A stretch of 64,000 bases of DNA, taken from positions 4,950,001 to 5,014,000 of the forward strand of contig NC_019771.1 in NCBI RefSeq assembly GCF_000317695.1. The letters run 5' to 3'. The translations under genes and the position numbers were made by a program. This document shows positions 1 to 8,671 of the stretch, piece after piece. This DNA comes from Anabaena cylindrica PCC 7122 (GTDB taxonomy: Bacteria > Cyanobacteriota > Cyanobacteriia > Cyanobacteriales > Nostocaceae). The notes beneath the pieces are model-generated. The model was not told where the DNA came from and did no database searches. It saw only the letters and a program-made list of their open reading frames with translations. Each line of letters starts with the position of its first letter. The stretch's first letter is position 1.

Positions 1-108
1 TCAGGGCGTGTAATTCAAGATTTGCTCAAAGAGGTGGACACTTATGATGTACATTTATGTAATGAGGGGAAATTAAAATTACCATCGTTCAAAGCGGAAG
101 AACCCTGA
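1..108 (+). CDS. C-terminal tail of a truncated upstream protein (possibly FolK)
   Basis: An open frame enters from the left edge in frame 1 and stops at TGA 106-108, giving 35 residues that end KLPSFKAEEP. The frame reads the same way as the Nudix gene 56 bp downstream, so the two may be cotranscribed. The GRVIQDLLKEV stretch would fit the end of a dihydropteridine diphosphokinase (FolK), but too little is present to be sure. No catalytic residues are visible. Confidence 0.5.
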   Translation, partial: SGRVIQDLLKEVDTYDVHLCNEGKLKLPSFKAEEP

Positions 109-164
109 TTTAACTAAAGCGCCCCGTATATATTCTGTGTATCTACAGACCAAATTATTTAACT

Positions 165-713
165 ATGCCACTAGGTCGAGAATTACCACAGCTACTCAAG
201 CAACGTTTGTTCCACAAAGGCCGCAAGTTTGATTTTGAAGTTAACCGCTTGCGTTTGCCCAACAAATCTGAAGGGGAATGGGAGTGTATTCGTCATCCAG
301 GTGGCGCTCTAGCTTTACCCGTTACCGCAGATGGTAGGCTGATTCTTGTACGCCAATATCGTTTTGCCATTCAGGGAAGATTGTTAGAATTTCCAGCCGG
401 TACTCTCGAACCAAATGAAGATCCCTTAGAGACGGTACAGAGAGAAATTGAGGAAGAAACAGGATACCGCGCTCACAAATGGGATAAACTGGGAGAATTT
501 TTCCTAGCTCCCGGCTATTCCGATGAAATTATCCATGCTTTCCTGGCTAGAGATTTAGAAAAGCTGGAGACACCCCCCCCACCAGAAGAAGATGAAGATA
601 TCGAAATAGTATTTTTCACCCCGGAAGAACTAGAAAAAGCAATTCTTGAGGGACAACCTGTAGACGCTAAATCTATAGCCAGCTTTTTCTTAGCGCGTTC
701 ATTTTTGTTTTGA
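165..713 (+). CDS. Nudix hydrolase, ADP-ribose pyrophosphatase type
   Basis: A 182-residue protein with a complete Nudix box at residues 79-101. G79 is followed by five residues, E85, seven residues and then REIEEETGY, matching G-x5-E-x7-REUxEExGU. This motif binds the divalent metals that cleave nucleoside diphosphates linked to another group. The length, the preceding LEFPAGTLEP and the following AHKWDKLGEFFLAPGYSDE are typical of ADP-ribose pyrophosphatases, so the likely reaction is ADP-ribose to AMP plus ribose 5-phosphate in the cytoplasm. Other NDP-sugar substrates cannot be excluded. An acidic Pro-rich linker, PPPPEEDEDIE, lies near residue 140. The ATG at 165 has no strong ribosome site. 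The gene follows the upstream partial gene closely. Confidence 0.88.
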   Translation: MPLGRELPQLLKQRLFHKGRKFDFEVNRLRLPNKSEGEWECIRHPGGALALPVTADGRLILVRQYRFAIQGRLLEFPAGTLEPNEDPLETVQREIEEETGYRAHKWDKLGEFFLAPGYSDEIIHAFLARDLEKLETPPPPEEDEDIEIVFFTPEELEKAILEGQPVDAKSIASFFLARSFLF

Positions 714-1224
714 TGTAAGAATTCAGGAGTCAGGAGTCAGGAGTCAGGAGGAAGAAGGAAGAAGGAAGAAGGAAGAATATTTTTCTCTTCTGTTCCGTGT
801 TCCCTGTTAAGAGTTCCCTGCTATATCAAATATTCTGTATCCTGAATCCTTACGTTTTAATAGCAAGATGCTGCTAAAAGCGTCAATTAGCAATACCTTC
901 AGCACAGGCTTTCTAGCTAATCAGGTCATCTTAGCTAAATATCGGAGTCGATACAACATTCCTGTTATTGACTCCCATAGCTGCTATCCAGCGTCAGGCT
1001 TTAGCTATATAAATCTAAAACTTAGATATACCAAGAGTTTGAAGGTTAAAAAGGTGAATTAAGTGCAATGAATAAGCGTTGAAACTGTTCATTTACCTAT
1101 CACTTGACCAGATTCAAGACTATTCTTCTCTTCTTCTAATTCTTCCTCCTGACTCCTGACTCCTAGCCCTAACCAAAAGACTTTTATGGCTTATGCTACG
1201 CTATCAGCAAGCCCTAAATATAGT
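714..1224. repeat. Intergenic repeat region with heptamer repeats; left arm of an inverted pair
   Basis: About 500 bp without a credible gene. Positions 724-750 hold tandem GTCAGGA heptamers, followed by GGAAGAA units. Positions 760-855 read through TTTTTCTCTTCTGTTCC, CCCTGCTATATCAAA and CTGAATCCTTACG. The same blocks occur in reverse complement at about 2263-2360, so the two copies flank the PstB-like gene. More CTGACTCCTGACTCCT lies at 1148-1165. A 64-codon frame at 868-1062 has no ribosome site and no recognisable product. Confidence 0.7.
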
Positions 1225-2004
1225 TCAACGGAAACGCGCAGAAACATAATTACGACTACGATAATCACTGATATTACTGACAAGTTTCTTTGTCGGGGCA
1301 AATTCTAACAATTGTCCAACATGATTTTCGTTGTAGTGAAATAAAGCTGTGAAATCTGATAAACGAGCAATTTGTTGGATGTTATGAGAGACAAAAACAA
1401 TAGTTAATTCAGAACGCAAACATTCGATGAGTTCATCAATTTTTATGGTAGACATCGGATCTAATCCAGCACACAGTTCATCTATGAGCAGAATTTGCGG
1501 CTTGACTGCTAAAGCACGGGCAATACACAATCTTTGTTGTTGTCCAAAAGATAATTCTAAAGCAGATTTATAGAGTTTATTTTTAACTTCTTCCCAGAGA
1601 TTAGCAGATTTGAGCGCTAACTCAACAATCTCATCTAATTCTACTTTGGGATGCCATCCAATTACTTTCACCCCATAAGCAACATTATCGTAAATGCTCA
1701 TGGGAAAAAGATTTGCTCTAGCATAGATAATACTAATTTGACGACGTAGCCGAGTTAAGTTGACACGACGACCATAAATATTTTGCCCAAAAAATTCTAC
1801 TTTCCCTTCAACTCGTACTTCTCCTTCTAACTCACTCATGCGATTGAGAGATTTTAAAAAAGTAGATTTTCCACAGCCGCTAGGCCCCATAATGGCTATG
1901 ATTTTATTTTGGGGAATATCCATGGACACATCTTCAATGATTTTTTGAGCATCATAATAACAGCTAAAGTTCTGAACGCTAAGGGCAGGAATTATTTTAC
2001 TCAT
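1225..2004 (-). CDS. PstB-like ABC transporter ATPase with altered Q-loop and signature
   Basis: An ABC ATPase closest to the phosphate importer subunit PstB. Numbered from the upstream ATG at 2064, Walker A GPSGCGKST is at 60-68, the PstB-typical FPMSIYDNVAYG at 120-131, signature LSFGQQQR at 171-178, Walker B ILLIDE at 191-196 and the switch His at 227. The internal ATG at 2004 is preferred: it gives 259 residues, the usual PstB length, and begins just before the conserved strand. Three positions are odd. The Q-loop, normally FQRPNPFP, reads YARANLFP with the Gln lost. The signature LSGGQ is LSFGQ. Walker B is followed by EL rather than EP. Walker residues and the catalytic Glu are kept, so ATP binding is plausible. 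No pstS, pstC or pstA lies nearby. It is an orphan, either a specialised paralog or a decaying one. Confidence 0.8.
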   Translation of the reverse strand: MSKIIPALSVQNFSCYYDAQKIIEDVSMDIPQNKIIAIMGPSGCGKSTFLKSLNRMSELEGEVRVEGKVEFFGQNIYGRRVNLTRLRRQISIIYARANLFPMSIYDNVAYGVKVIGWHPKVELDEIVELALKSANLWEEVKNKLYKSALELSFGQQQRLCIARALAVKPQILLIDELCAGLDPMSTIKIDELIECLRSELTIVFVSHNIQQIARLSDFTALFHYNENHVGQLLEFAPTKKLVSNISDYRSRNYVSARFR

Positions 2005-2470
2005 GCTTGATAAAATGCGTGAAACAACAATTGACTTAAAAATATAGTTAAGAATCAGTGCCACTGTTTCATTATCTTGCTGTACTAAGGGGATAATGAA
2101 TAGATAATATGGATAAACAGCAAATATCTAGTTACTTAAGTGTTTGTAAAAGTCTCATGTTGTAATTTTAGCTGTTGTAAAATGCTAACTAGTAATATTT
2201 ACTATAGTACTTTAGTCTGGGGACATGAAAAATCACACAATAAAGAATTGATAAAGATAACTAAAAATTCGTAAGGATTCAGAATACATAATGTTTGATA
2301 TAGCAGGGAACAGAAGAGAAAAATATTCTTCTTCCTGACTCCTGACTCCTGACGAAAATTCTATAAGAAAGTTTAATGAACTTTGAGGATAATTATCAAT
2401 GTGGTATGCGTCCAATATGTTAGTAATGCGAAATCTATAGACACTTTCCAGCAGGATAGAAAATTTGCTT
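2005..2470. repeat. Intergenic region with the right arm of the inverted repeat pair
   Basis: Positions 2263-2360 hold the reverse complement of the 720-855 blocks, including CGTAAGGATTCAGAATA, TTTGATATAGCAGGGAACAG and two TCCTGAC heptamers. The rest is AT-rich, and any promoters of the two divergent flanking genes should lie here. A frame at 2233-2415 is only repeat translated and was not kept. Confidence 0.6.
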
Positions 2471-3694
2471 ATGTTATTGCGTTTGAGTTTTATTGTTACC
2501 AGTATTATTTTCTGGCATCTGTGCAGTTACGCAACACTAGCAGAAAGTAAGCAGCCAGAACAACTGGATAAGTTTCTTCCTGGGCCATTAGAGATTACCA
2601 CACCTGATCCACTGATTCGAGGTTCTCTAGAAAAACAACCATTAACCCTGGAGGAACGGCAAAAATTGGAGACGGCTTTAGATGGGTTAAATCAAGAAGC
2701 TGCAACGGCACTGCAAGAGGGGGATAAGGTAACAGCGTTTGATATTTGGAACCGGGAATTAAGACTGCGACGCTTTTTAGGTTCATTAGCTGAGGTGCAA
2801 GCATTATCAAGGGTGGGTGCGATCGCTTGGCAAGAAAATGAGCGTCAGCAGATAAAGTATATTACAGAACGGTTGCAGGTCATTGAAAAACAGATGCTGA
2901 CTCAGAAAAGCAATGATTTAGAATTATGGCGATCGCTTGGTGAAGCTTACCAAAATATTCGTGTACCCAAATTGGCGGTAGGAGCTTATCAGCAGATTTT
3001 AACACTAGTGCAATCGCAAAATAACACTACTGCTGAACTAGAAACCCTGAATACCATTGGGGAATTGCATTTAAGTTGGTTTAATTATCCCCAAGCTGCA
3101 ACAACTTACCAAGAACTGTTAAAATTGGCAAATATGCAGGGTGATAGGCTCAATCAAATAGGGTATTTGCAACAATTAGTTTATATTTATCAGCAAGGTA
3201 AACAGCCTCAACAAGCTATTACTGCACTAAATCAATTAGCAGAAATTTACACTAGTGAAAATAAACTTACCCAAATTCCTGCCTTAAAAATAGCAATAGC
3301 TGAAAATTACCAATCTTTAACGCCGGAAAATCCCAATTTACTACAAGAAGCCTTTAACAAATATCAAGAAGCTTATGTTACTGCTTGGCAATTACAACAA
3401 TACGTTACTGCTAGTAAAGCGTTGCAAAAATTAATCACGCTTTACCGTTCCCAAAACCAAATTGACGATGCTTTGCAAACTAGTCAAATTCTTGTAGAAA
3501 CAGAAATACTGGCTACCAATTTTTATGGCTTGATGCAAGCTTACGATCAAATAGGACAATTGCATTTAGAAAAAAAAGAAGATGCCAAAGCATTAGCAGC
3601 TTTTCAAAAAGGGTTGGAAATAGCTCAACAACTCAAATATCAAGAAACATACTTTACACAAAAGATTGATACCTTATTAAAGAGTAATTCATAA
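2471..3694 (+). CDS. Exported TPR-repeat protein
   Basis: A 407-residue protein with an N-terminal hydrophobic signal (LLRLSFIVTSIIFWHLCSY, cleavage likely near YATLAES), then a Pro-rich linker and an all-helical body. At least four TPR-like helix pairs can be read, such as LAVGAYQQILTLVQ, QAATTYQELLKLANMQG, QAITALNQLAEIYT and KALAAFQKGLEIAQQL. It is probably a periplasmic or membrane-associated scaffold; its partner is unknown. The ATG at 2471 is chosen over a TTG two codons upstream. No operon partner is evident, since the next gene starts over 600 bp downstream. Confidence 0.75.
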   Translation: MLLRLSFIVTSIIFWHLCSYATLAESKQPEQLDKFLPGPLEITTPDPLIRGSLEKQPLTLEERQKLETALDGLNQEAATALQEGDKVTAFDIWNRELRLRRFLGSLAEVQALSRVGAIAWQENERQQIKYITERLQVIEKQMLTQKSNDLELWRSLGEAYQNIRVPKLAVGAYQQILTLVQSQNNTTAELETLNTIGELHLSWFNYPQAATTYQELLKLANMQGDRLNQIGYLQQLVYIYQQGKQPQQAITALNQLAEIYTSENKLTQIPALKIAIAENYQSLTPENPNLLQEAFNKYQEAYVTAWQLQQYVTASKALQKLITLYRSQNQIDDALQTSQILVETEILATNFYGLMQAYDQIGQLHLEKKEDAKALAAFQKGLEIAQQLKYQETYFTQKIDTLLKSNS

Positions 3695-4313
3695 TTTAAG
3701 AAGATGTTGGGAAAATCATAAATATTACTCGAAATCTGCTCTCAGAACCTACAGGTAATGAGGGCTGAGTTTCAATGATTAATAGACTTTGTGTCATACC
3801 TCTAAAACATCCTATATTTTAATTACAGCAGTTTGTGTAGTTAGGAGGTACAACATCTAAATTCAAACCTATACACAAAGCCAGTTTTACTCCCGACTCC
3901 TGAATTCTGCTGTATATGGGTGCAACAATACCTTCGCCAAAATATCTGATAGCATGGCGTTAGCCATACGCAATAAGTAAATTAAAACACCAAAACTCAG
4001 TAAAATTACATAGTTTTGATGCCATTACAGAAACTTTGTTGGAGTTCTAATAAGAAATTCTTCATCGTATAACCTGACGAGCTAAAGTAAGTATGTAGAC
4101 ATAAATAAACCCAAAGGTTTCACAAAATGTCAAATACTCAAAACCCTTGTAATCAATGAGTATCACTGCTTTAGTCTCATGCTTGACTTAGCTTTAATCT
4201 CTTCGCAATCACATAGTTATAAATTTTGCCATTTACCTAGTTATGAATGTAAAACGTGTTGGTCAATTAAGTTGAATAAGTGTATACAAATATTTAATTT
4301 TATAAAGAAAAAA
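3695..4313. repeat. Intergenic region with one copy of a dispersed ~75 bp repeat
   Basis: About 620 bp without a gene. Positions 3842-3915 match, in reverse complement, positions 62708-62780. Shared pieces are GAGGTACA, CTAAATTCAAA, AGCCAGTTTTA and GACTCCTGAATTCTGCTG. A partial relative lies at 20648-20690. The remainder is AT-rich, with no clear promoter or hairpin. Confidence 0.55.
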
Positions 4314-5927
4314 ATGCATTTATTTTATAAGCTTAAATTTACTCCTTCTCAAATAGTAAGTGTGTCGGTATTGCTGACATTACTATTGTTTATTCCTCAA
4401 GTCTTACTCAACTGGCAAGCATTTTATAACTTTAACAGTATGACAAAACAGGAATTTAACCTCCAAAGACTAAGTGATGAAATTACTTATTTTGATGAAG
4501 TATTAACCATGTCAGCCCGGATGAATGCTGCTACAGGTAATAATATTTGGGAAAAACGATATCGCCAATTTGAACCTAAACTTGATTTTGCGATTAAAGA
4601 AGCTATTAAACTAGCGCCTGAAGCATATAAAGATCAGAATGCTCAAAAAATTGATATTGCTAATCAGAAGTTAGTTGCAATGGAATATCAATCTTTTGAT
4701 TTAGTTAATAAAAATCAAAAACAGGATGCACAGCAACTATTATCCAGTCGCAAATATGAAATTCAGAAACAGATTTATGCTGATGGTATTGCTAAGAGAA
4801 ATCAGAATATATCACTGGGATTACAACTAAAAGTTGCCCAGTATCGCCAAAGAATGATTTGGGCTATTTTCGGCTCAATTATAAGTTTAATAGTACTTGT
4901 CCCAGTATGGTTTTTAGTATTACGTTTATTACAAGAATACGTAAAAGCTAAAAAAATTACTCAAGCTACTTTAGAAGAAACTAATTATATTTTAGAAAAG
5001 CAAGTTGCAGCCAGAACAGAAAATTTAAAACAGAAAAATATTCAATTACAACAGACACTACAAGAACTTCAGGAAACACAAGTACAACTGATTCAAACTG
5101 AAAAAATGTCTTCGCTAGGTCAGTTAGTAGCTGGTGTTGCTCATGAGATTAATAATCCTGTTAATTTTATTTATGGTAACTTAATACACGTTAGAGAATA
5201 CACCCAAAAATTATTAACTTTGATTAACCGATACCAGCAAGAATATTCTAATTACAATCCAGAAATAAATAATTTGATTGAAGAAATAGAGTTAGATTTT
5301 CTTATTGATGATTTGCCCAAAATAATATCCTCAATGGAAGTTGGTACTGAACGTATCCGTGAGATTGTCTTAAGTTTAAGGAATTTTTCGCGTCTTGATG
5401 AAGCAGAAATGAAACCAGTTAATATTCATGAAGGAATTGATAGTACGCTGTTAATTTTGCAAGATCTTTTTAAAGGTCAGCAGAAACAGCAAGAAATTGT
5501 AATTATTAAAAACTATGGAAATTTGCCTCTTATTGAATGTTATGCTGGAGGATTAAATCAGGTATTTATGAATATTCTTATTAACGCTATTGATGCTTTA
5601 CGCCAACAGGAAATAGATGCTTATAAAGATATTAAACAACACTCCAGTTCAATTATTATCCATACTCAAGTCAAAAATGAAGATAACGTAATGATTAGTA
5701 TTAAAGATAATGGCACAGGAATAAGAGAAAAAGTTAAAAGTAAATTGTTTGAACCGTTCTTTACTACTAAACCTGTAGGTAAAGGTACTGGGTTAGGATT
5801 ATCTATTAGTTACCAGATTATAGTAGATAAGCATAAGGGAAAGATCGAGTATGTTTCTGAACCTGGAAAGGGAACAGAATTTTTGATTGAGATTCCTATT
5901 CGGCAGATAAAGCTAGTAAATACATAA
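4314..5927 (+). CDS. Membrane sensor histidine kinase
   Basis: From the ATG at 4314 the product is 537 residues. A first membrane helix lies near residues 11-33, followed by a helical extracytoplasmic domain of about 150 residues, a second helix near 182-206, a coiled coil, and a transmitter. The H-box LVAGVAHEINNPVNF has its phospho-accepting His near residue 277. The N-box NQVFMNILINAIDAL, G1 DNGTGI, F-box LFEPFFTTK and G2 GKGTGLGLSI follow, so the kinase is complete. A start at 4179 would add 45 residues that do not resemble the family and would bury the first helix, so the internal start is preferred. The layout matches class-4-type cyanobacterial sensor kinases. No response regulator is adjacent and the stimulus is unknown. 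Confidence 0.85.
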   Translation: MHLFYKLKFTPSQIVSVSVLLTLLLFIPQVLLNWQAFYNFNSMTKQEFNLQRLSDEITYFDEVLTMSARMNAATGNNIWEKRYRQFEPKLDFAIKEAIKLAPEAYKDQNAQKIDIANQKLVAMEYQSFDLVNKNQKQDAQQLLSSRKYEIQKQIYADGIAKRNQNISLGLQLKVAQYRQRMIWAIFGSIISLIVLVPVWFLVLRLLQEYVKAKKITQATLEETNYILEKQVAARTENLKQKNIQLQQTLQELQETQVQLIQTEKMSSLGQLVAGVAHEINNPVNFIYGNLIHVREYTQKLLTLINRYQQEYSNYNPEINNLIEEIELDFLIDDLPKIISSMEVGTERIREIVLSLRNFSRLDEAEMKPVNIHEGIDSTLLILQDLFKGQQKQQEIVIIKNYGNLPLIECYAGGLNQVFMNILINAIDALRQQEIDAYKDIKQHSSSIIIHTQVKNEDNVMISIKDNGTGIREKVKSKLFEPFFTTKPVGKGTGLGLSISYQIIVDKHKGKIEYVSEPGKGTEFLIEIPIRQIKLVNT

Positions 5928-6335
5928 CAGATATCGTGCTACATTTTTATGCGCTCTAATTACTTCCACTTTTACAATTTCTCCATTCACCAATTCATAA
6001 ATTCCATCATCAGGGCGCTATTCAAGAAATTCTATAAAGTTCAATTTTTTTAATGCAATGCTAGTCAGCTTTCACACCCGCCCCGAAATGAATTTCAGGG
6101 CTAATAGCCAAAGTGAACTAAAGTTTACTAAGAGATTGGCGGTTGATTTAGTTATCTAAAGATAACTTTTGCTATGAGACTGGGAATGAATTCCGGCATT
6201 GCTGAACTAAAGTATGAAATTGAAAAATCCATAATTTCAAACTCTTACTCTCTGTGACTCTGCGCCTCTGCGTGAAACAAAATCATACTCTTAATCAGCA
6301 ACGCGCTAAATCTATTTTGGCATCTTTGGTAATTT
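5928..6335. repeat. Intergenic region with dispersed repeat fragments
   Basis: No gene is seen. Positions 6076-6220 contain short palindromes of a common Nostocales type (CCCCGAAATGAATTTCAGGG and GGGAATGAATTCC) with flanking ACTAAAGT copies. At 6245-6285 is CTCTGTGACTCTGCGCCTCT, the same family as the repeats at 53940-53970 and 29780-29824. Confidence 0.5.
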
Positions 6336-7262
6336 TCAAAGATGTTGATCTTGTTTGTAACTATCAACGGCAGCACGGAGATTACCTTGATGTGTGAATA
6401 GCAGTTGTTCACCGGCAACTTTATCTAAACCAGTCCACTGCATTAACAAAGCTAGTTTAACTTTTGTACCACTGCGTTCTAGTAAAAAACCGGCAGCTTC
6501 TCGACTTAAACCGGTGAGGTCTTGTAAAATTCTTAAAGCGCGATCGCGTAATTTTTGATTTGTAACTGCAACATCCACCATCCGATTGCCATACACTTTA
6601 CCCAATTTCACCATCACCCCGGTAGAAAGCATATTTAAAGCCAGTTTAGTCGCAGTCCCAGCTTTCAAACGAGTTGAACCAGCTAAGATTTCTGGGCCTG
6701 TTAACAAGCGAATATCAATATCAGCATCAAAATAAACTTGTTCAGCAGGAACACAGGCAATAAAAACAGTCATAGCCCCCCGTTGTCGGGCAGCTTTTAA
6801 AGCACCTTGAACATAGGGAGTCGTTCCCCCAGCGGTGATACCGACGACTACATCGAGTTGAGTAATTTGACGTTGTGCGATCGCACTTTCACCATCTTCA
6901 GCCAGGTCTTCTAAACCCTCAGAACTACGCAACAACGCCCCCGCACCACCAGCAATAATGCCCTGTACCAACTCTGGAGGTGTGCAGAACGTTGGAGGAC
7001 ATTCAGCCGCATCCAACACCCCTAATCGTCCACTAGTACCCGCTCCAATGTAAAATAAACATCCACCCTGATACAAACGCTCTGCCGTCCGTTCAATCGC
7101 CTCTGCTAACTCAACTTTAGCCGCAGCAACTGCTTCTACAGCTTTTTGGTCTTCGTTATTAAATAATTCCACCAATTCCAGAGAATTGAGTTGGTCTAAA
7201 TTCAGACTATTGGGATTTACCTGTTCTGTTAGAAGATGCCCGCGTTCCTGCAAGTTTGTCAT
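6336..7262 (-). CDS. murQ: N-acetylmuramic acid 6-phosphate etherase
   Basis: A 308-residue SIS-fold protein matching MurQ over its full length. MurQ cleaves the lactyl ether of MurNAc 6-phosphate to give GlcNAc 6-phosphate and D-lactate in peptidoglycan recycling. The sugar-phosphate loop GAGTSGRLGVLDAAECPPTF covers residues 73-92. E87 and E118 are spaced exactly as the catalytic pair Glu83/Glu114 of the E. coli enzyme. The N-terminal RGHLLTEQVNPNS and C-terminal GLSREAAGFLLERS are also family-typical. It lies 99 bp downstream of the DUF3110 gene on the same strand, and the gap holds CTATTCCCTGTT repeats. No anmK or MurNAc transporter is adjacent. Confidence 0.93.
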   Translation of the reverse strand: MTNLQERGHLLTEQVNPNSLNLDQLNSLELVELFNNEDQKAVEAVAAAKVELAEAIERTAERLYQGGCLFYIGAGTSGRLGVLDAAECPPTFCTPPELVQGIIAGGAGALLRSSEGLEDLAEDGESAIAQRQITQLDVVVGITAGGTTPYVQGALKAARQRGAMTVFIACVPAEQVYFDADIDIRLLTGPEILAGSTRLKAGTATKLALNMLSTGVMVKLGKVYGNRMVDVAVTNQKLRDRALRILQDLTGLSREAAGFLLERSGTKVKLALLMQWTGLDKVAGEQLLFTHQGNLRAAVDSYKQDQHL

Positions 7263-7361
7263 TTTTTGTATGTCAGTTGTAATTGGTCATTGGGAATAGG
7301 CAAAAAAAGATAAGTTGTCTTCCCTATTCCCTGTTCTCTATTCCCTGTTCGCCATGATTAA

Positions 7362-7772
7362 TTACAATAACCCTTCGAGTTTGCGACGAATCCTCTCTAG
7401 CTCAGAATCAGGTATTTCCTGTTCTGTTTCAGCTACTGCACCCGGAGGAAAGGAATCATCAGTATCCTGTGTTTCGTCTTCGAGTTGCCAATCAGTTTCT
7501 TCCACATTTAATTCTGGGGGCATGATTAAATCCCCGTTTTCTGGCACAACTTCCCAGTCAAACCCAGCACCTTCACAGAACTCCTTAATATCCTCAGCAT
7601 CCATAACTTCAATTGTCGGTGTGGGGAAATCTTGAGCTTCTAACATTAAAGCAAAACGCGTGGCATCATCTTCAGACTCGAACATCATGATTTTGTTACG
7701 ATTACCAACCCGAATCGAGTGAATCCCTTCATTATCAGTGCCAGCGTTAAAAATTAGTACAAAAACACGCAT
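7362..7772 (-). CDS. DUF3110 domain protein
   Basis: A 136-residue acidic soluble protein. Residues 1-80 (MRVFVLIFNAGTDNEGIHSI, then KIMMFESEDDATRFALMLEA) match the DUF3110 family of cyanobacteria and plastids, whose function is unknown. The C-terminal 50 residues are acidic and variable. An AGGA lies a few bases upstream of the ATG at 7772. It is upstream of murQ on the same strand and may be cotranscribed with it. There is no signal peptide or membrane helix. Confidence 0.8.
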   Translation of the reverse strand: MRVFVLIFNAGTDNEGIHSIRVGNRNKIMMFESEDDATRFALMLEAQDFPTPTIEVMDAEDIKEFCEGAGFDWEVVPENGDLIMPPELNVEETDWQLEDETQDTDDSFPPGAVAETEQEIPDSELERIRRKLEGLL

Positions 7773-7922
7773 CGTCCATCCTTTGAGTTAAGTTCTAATA
7801 TATTTCTATTAAATCAGTGAACAGGTTATAGATTATAGGTTATAAGTAACTGGGGACACTGATGACAAATCGCTGTAATCTCAAATTGAGATAATTACTT
7901 ATAATAAACCTAGTCTATTTGC

Positions 7923-8064
7923 AATACCTTTTCCAAATCGAAAAAAGTCTTGATTCGTAGGTTGGGCAGAGAGACTTTCACATAGTGTGCCGGAGGCATA
8001 ACCCAACAAATTCGTCGGGTTGCGCTGTCGCTTAACCCAACCCACAAAAAATCGACAAGGTATT
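7923..8064. mobile_element. MITE-like element, AATACCTT...AAGGTATT family (copy 1)
   Basis: A short non-coding element ending in AATACCTT and AAGGTATT. Its core holds GTAGGTTGGG and, on the other side, TTAACCCAACCC. A second, better preserved copy is at 28585-28704. Related GTAGGTTGGGTT cores occur near 28763, 33297 and 62946. It carries no protein. Confidence 0.55.
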
Positions 8065-8162
8065 GATTTGACAATACCTTAGCCAATTACCCATTACCAG
8101 CCTAAACAGATATGATAAGTATTTTAACGAATATGAGATGAGTGGCATATTTATCAGGACTA

Positions 8163-8491
8163 AGAGGATGTTTGAAAACTTTTTCGTGTGGTATCTCACA
8201 CTTGTAGATCCCCCTAAATCCCCCTTAAAAAGGGCGACTTTGAGAAATTTAGCCCCCCTTTTTAAGCTACGGTGTACACACAAGTCTTGAAATCATACCT
8301 AACGCTTGGTTTTGCCACTCTAAATCCCAATTTTATTAGAGAGATGGAGGTTTGAGTTTCGCAAAATATCAGGCATTTCAGGGGCTAAAAAACCTGAAAT
8401 CTATGAGGCAACCACTTGTGTGTACACGGTAGCCTTTTTAAGGGGGGTTGGGGGGATCTCAATCAATTCTGATAATTTTCAAGCATCTTCT
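8163..8491. mobile_element. MITE-like element, AGAGGATGTTTGAAAA family (copy 1), interrupted
   Basis: The left end AGAGGATGTTTGAAAA and the right end TTTTCAAGCATCTTCT are imperfect terminal inverted repeats. CTAA lies at both boundaries (8160-8163 and 8490-8493). The left third is nearly identical to the 27179-27323 copy, through TGTAGATCCCCCTAAATCCC. The element is split by another element at 8267-8432. Confidence 0.7.
8267..8432. mobile_element. Nested insertion with CTACGGTGTACACACAAGT ends
   Basis: A 166 bp non-coding insert. The left end CTACGGTGTACACACAAGT (8267-8285) and right end ACTTGTGTGTACACGGTAG (8414-8432) are inverted repeats with one mismatch. The 10 bp CCTTTTTAAG occurs directly on both sides (8257-8266 and 8433-8442), as expected for a target-site duplication. 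A solitary matching end is at 61854-61872. Confidence 0.7.
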
Positions 8492-8671
8492 AAAGCCGAG
8501 TTTCAAACTCAATATCTCTTGTAGAGTGTGTCAAACCTATAAATTGGTTATTATTCAGACATCTGAAGCATCCTACAAAGCAAGCTAGTTGCACAAGTCC
8601 TGATTTAAATATTGTGCTACTTATGAATAGGATTGTGCCAACTACATCCGGCAGTTAAAGACTCAAAACCA

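Noticed and set aside
868..1062. 64-codon frame on the plus strand
   Set aside because: No ribosome site, no recognisable family, and located among repeats; more likely chance.
2233..2415. 60-codon minus-strand frame
   Set aside because: It runs through the repeat block 2263-2360 and simply translates it.
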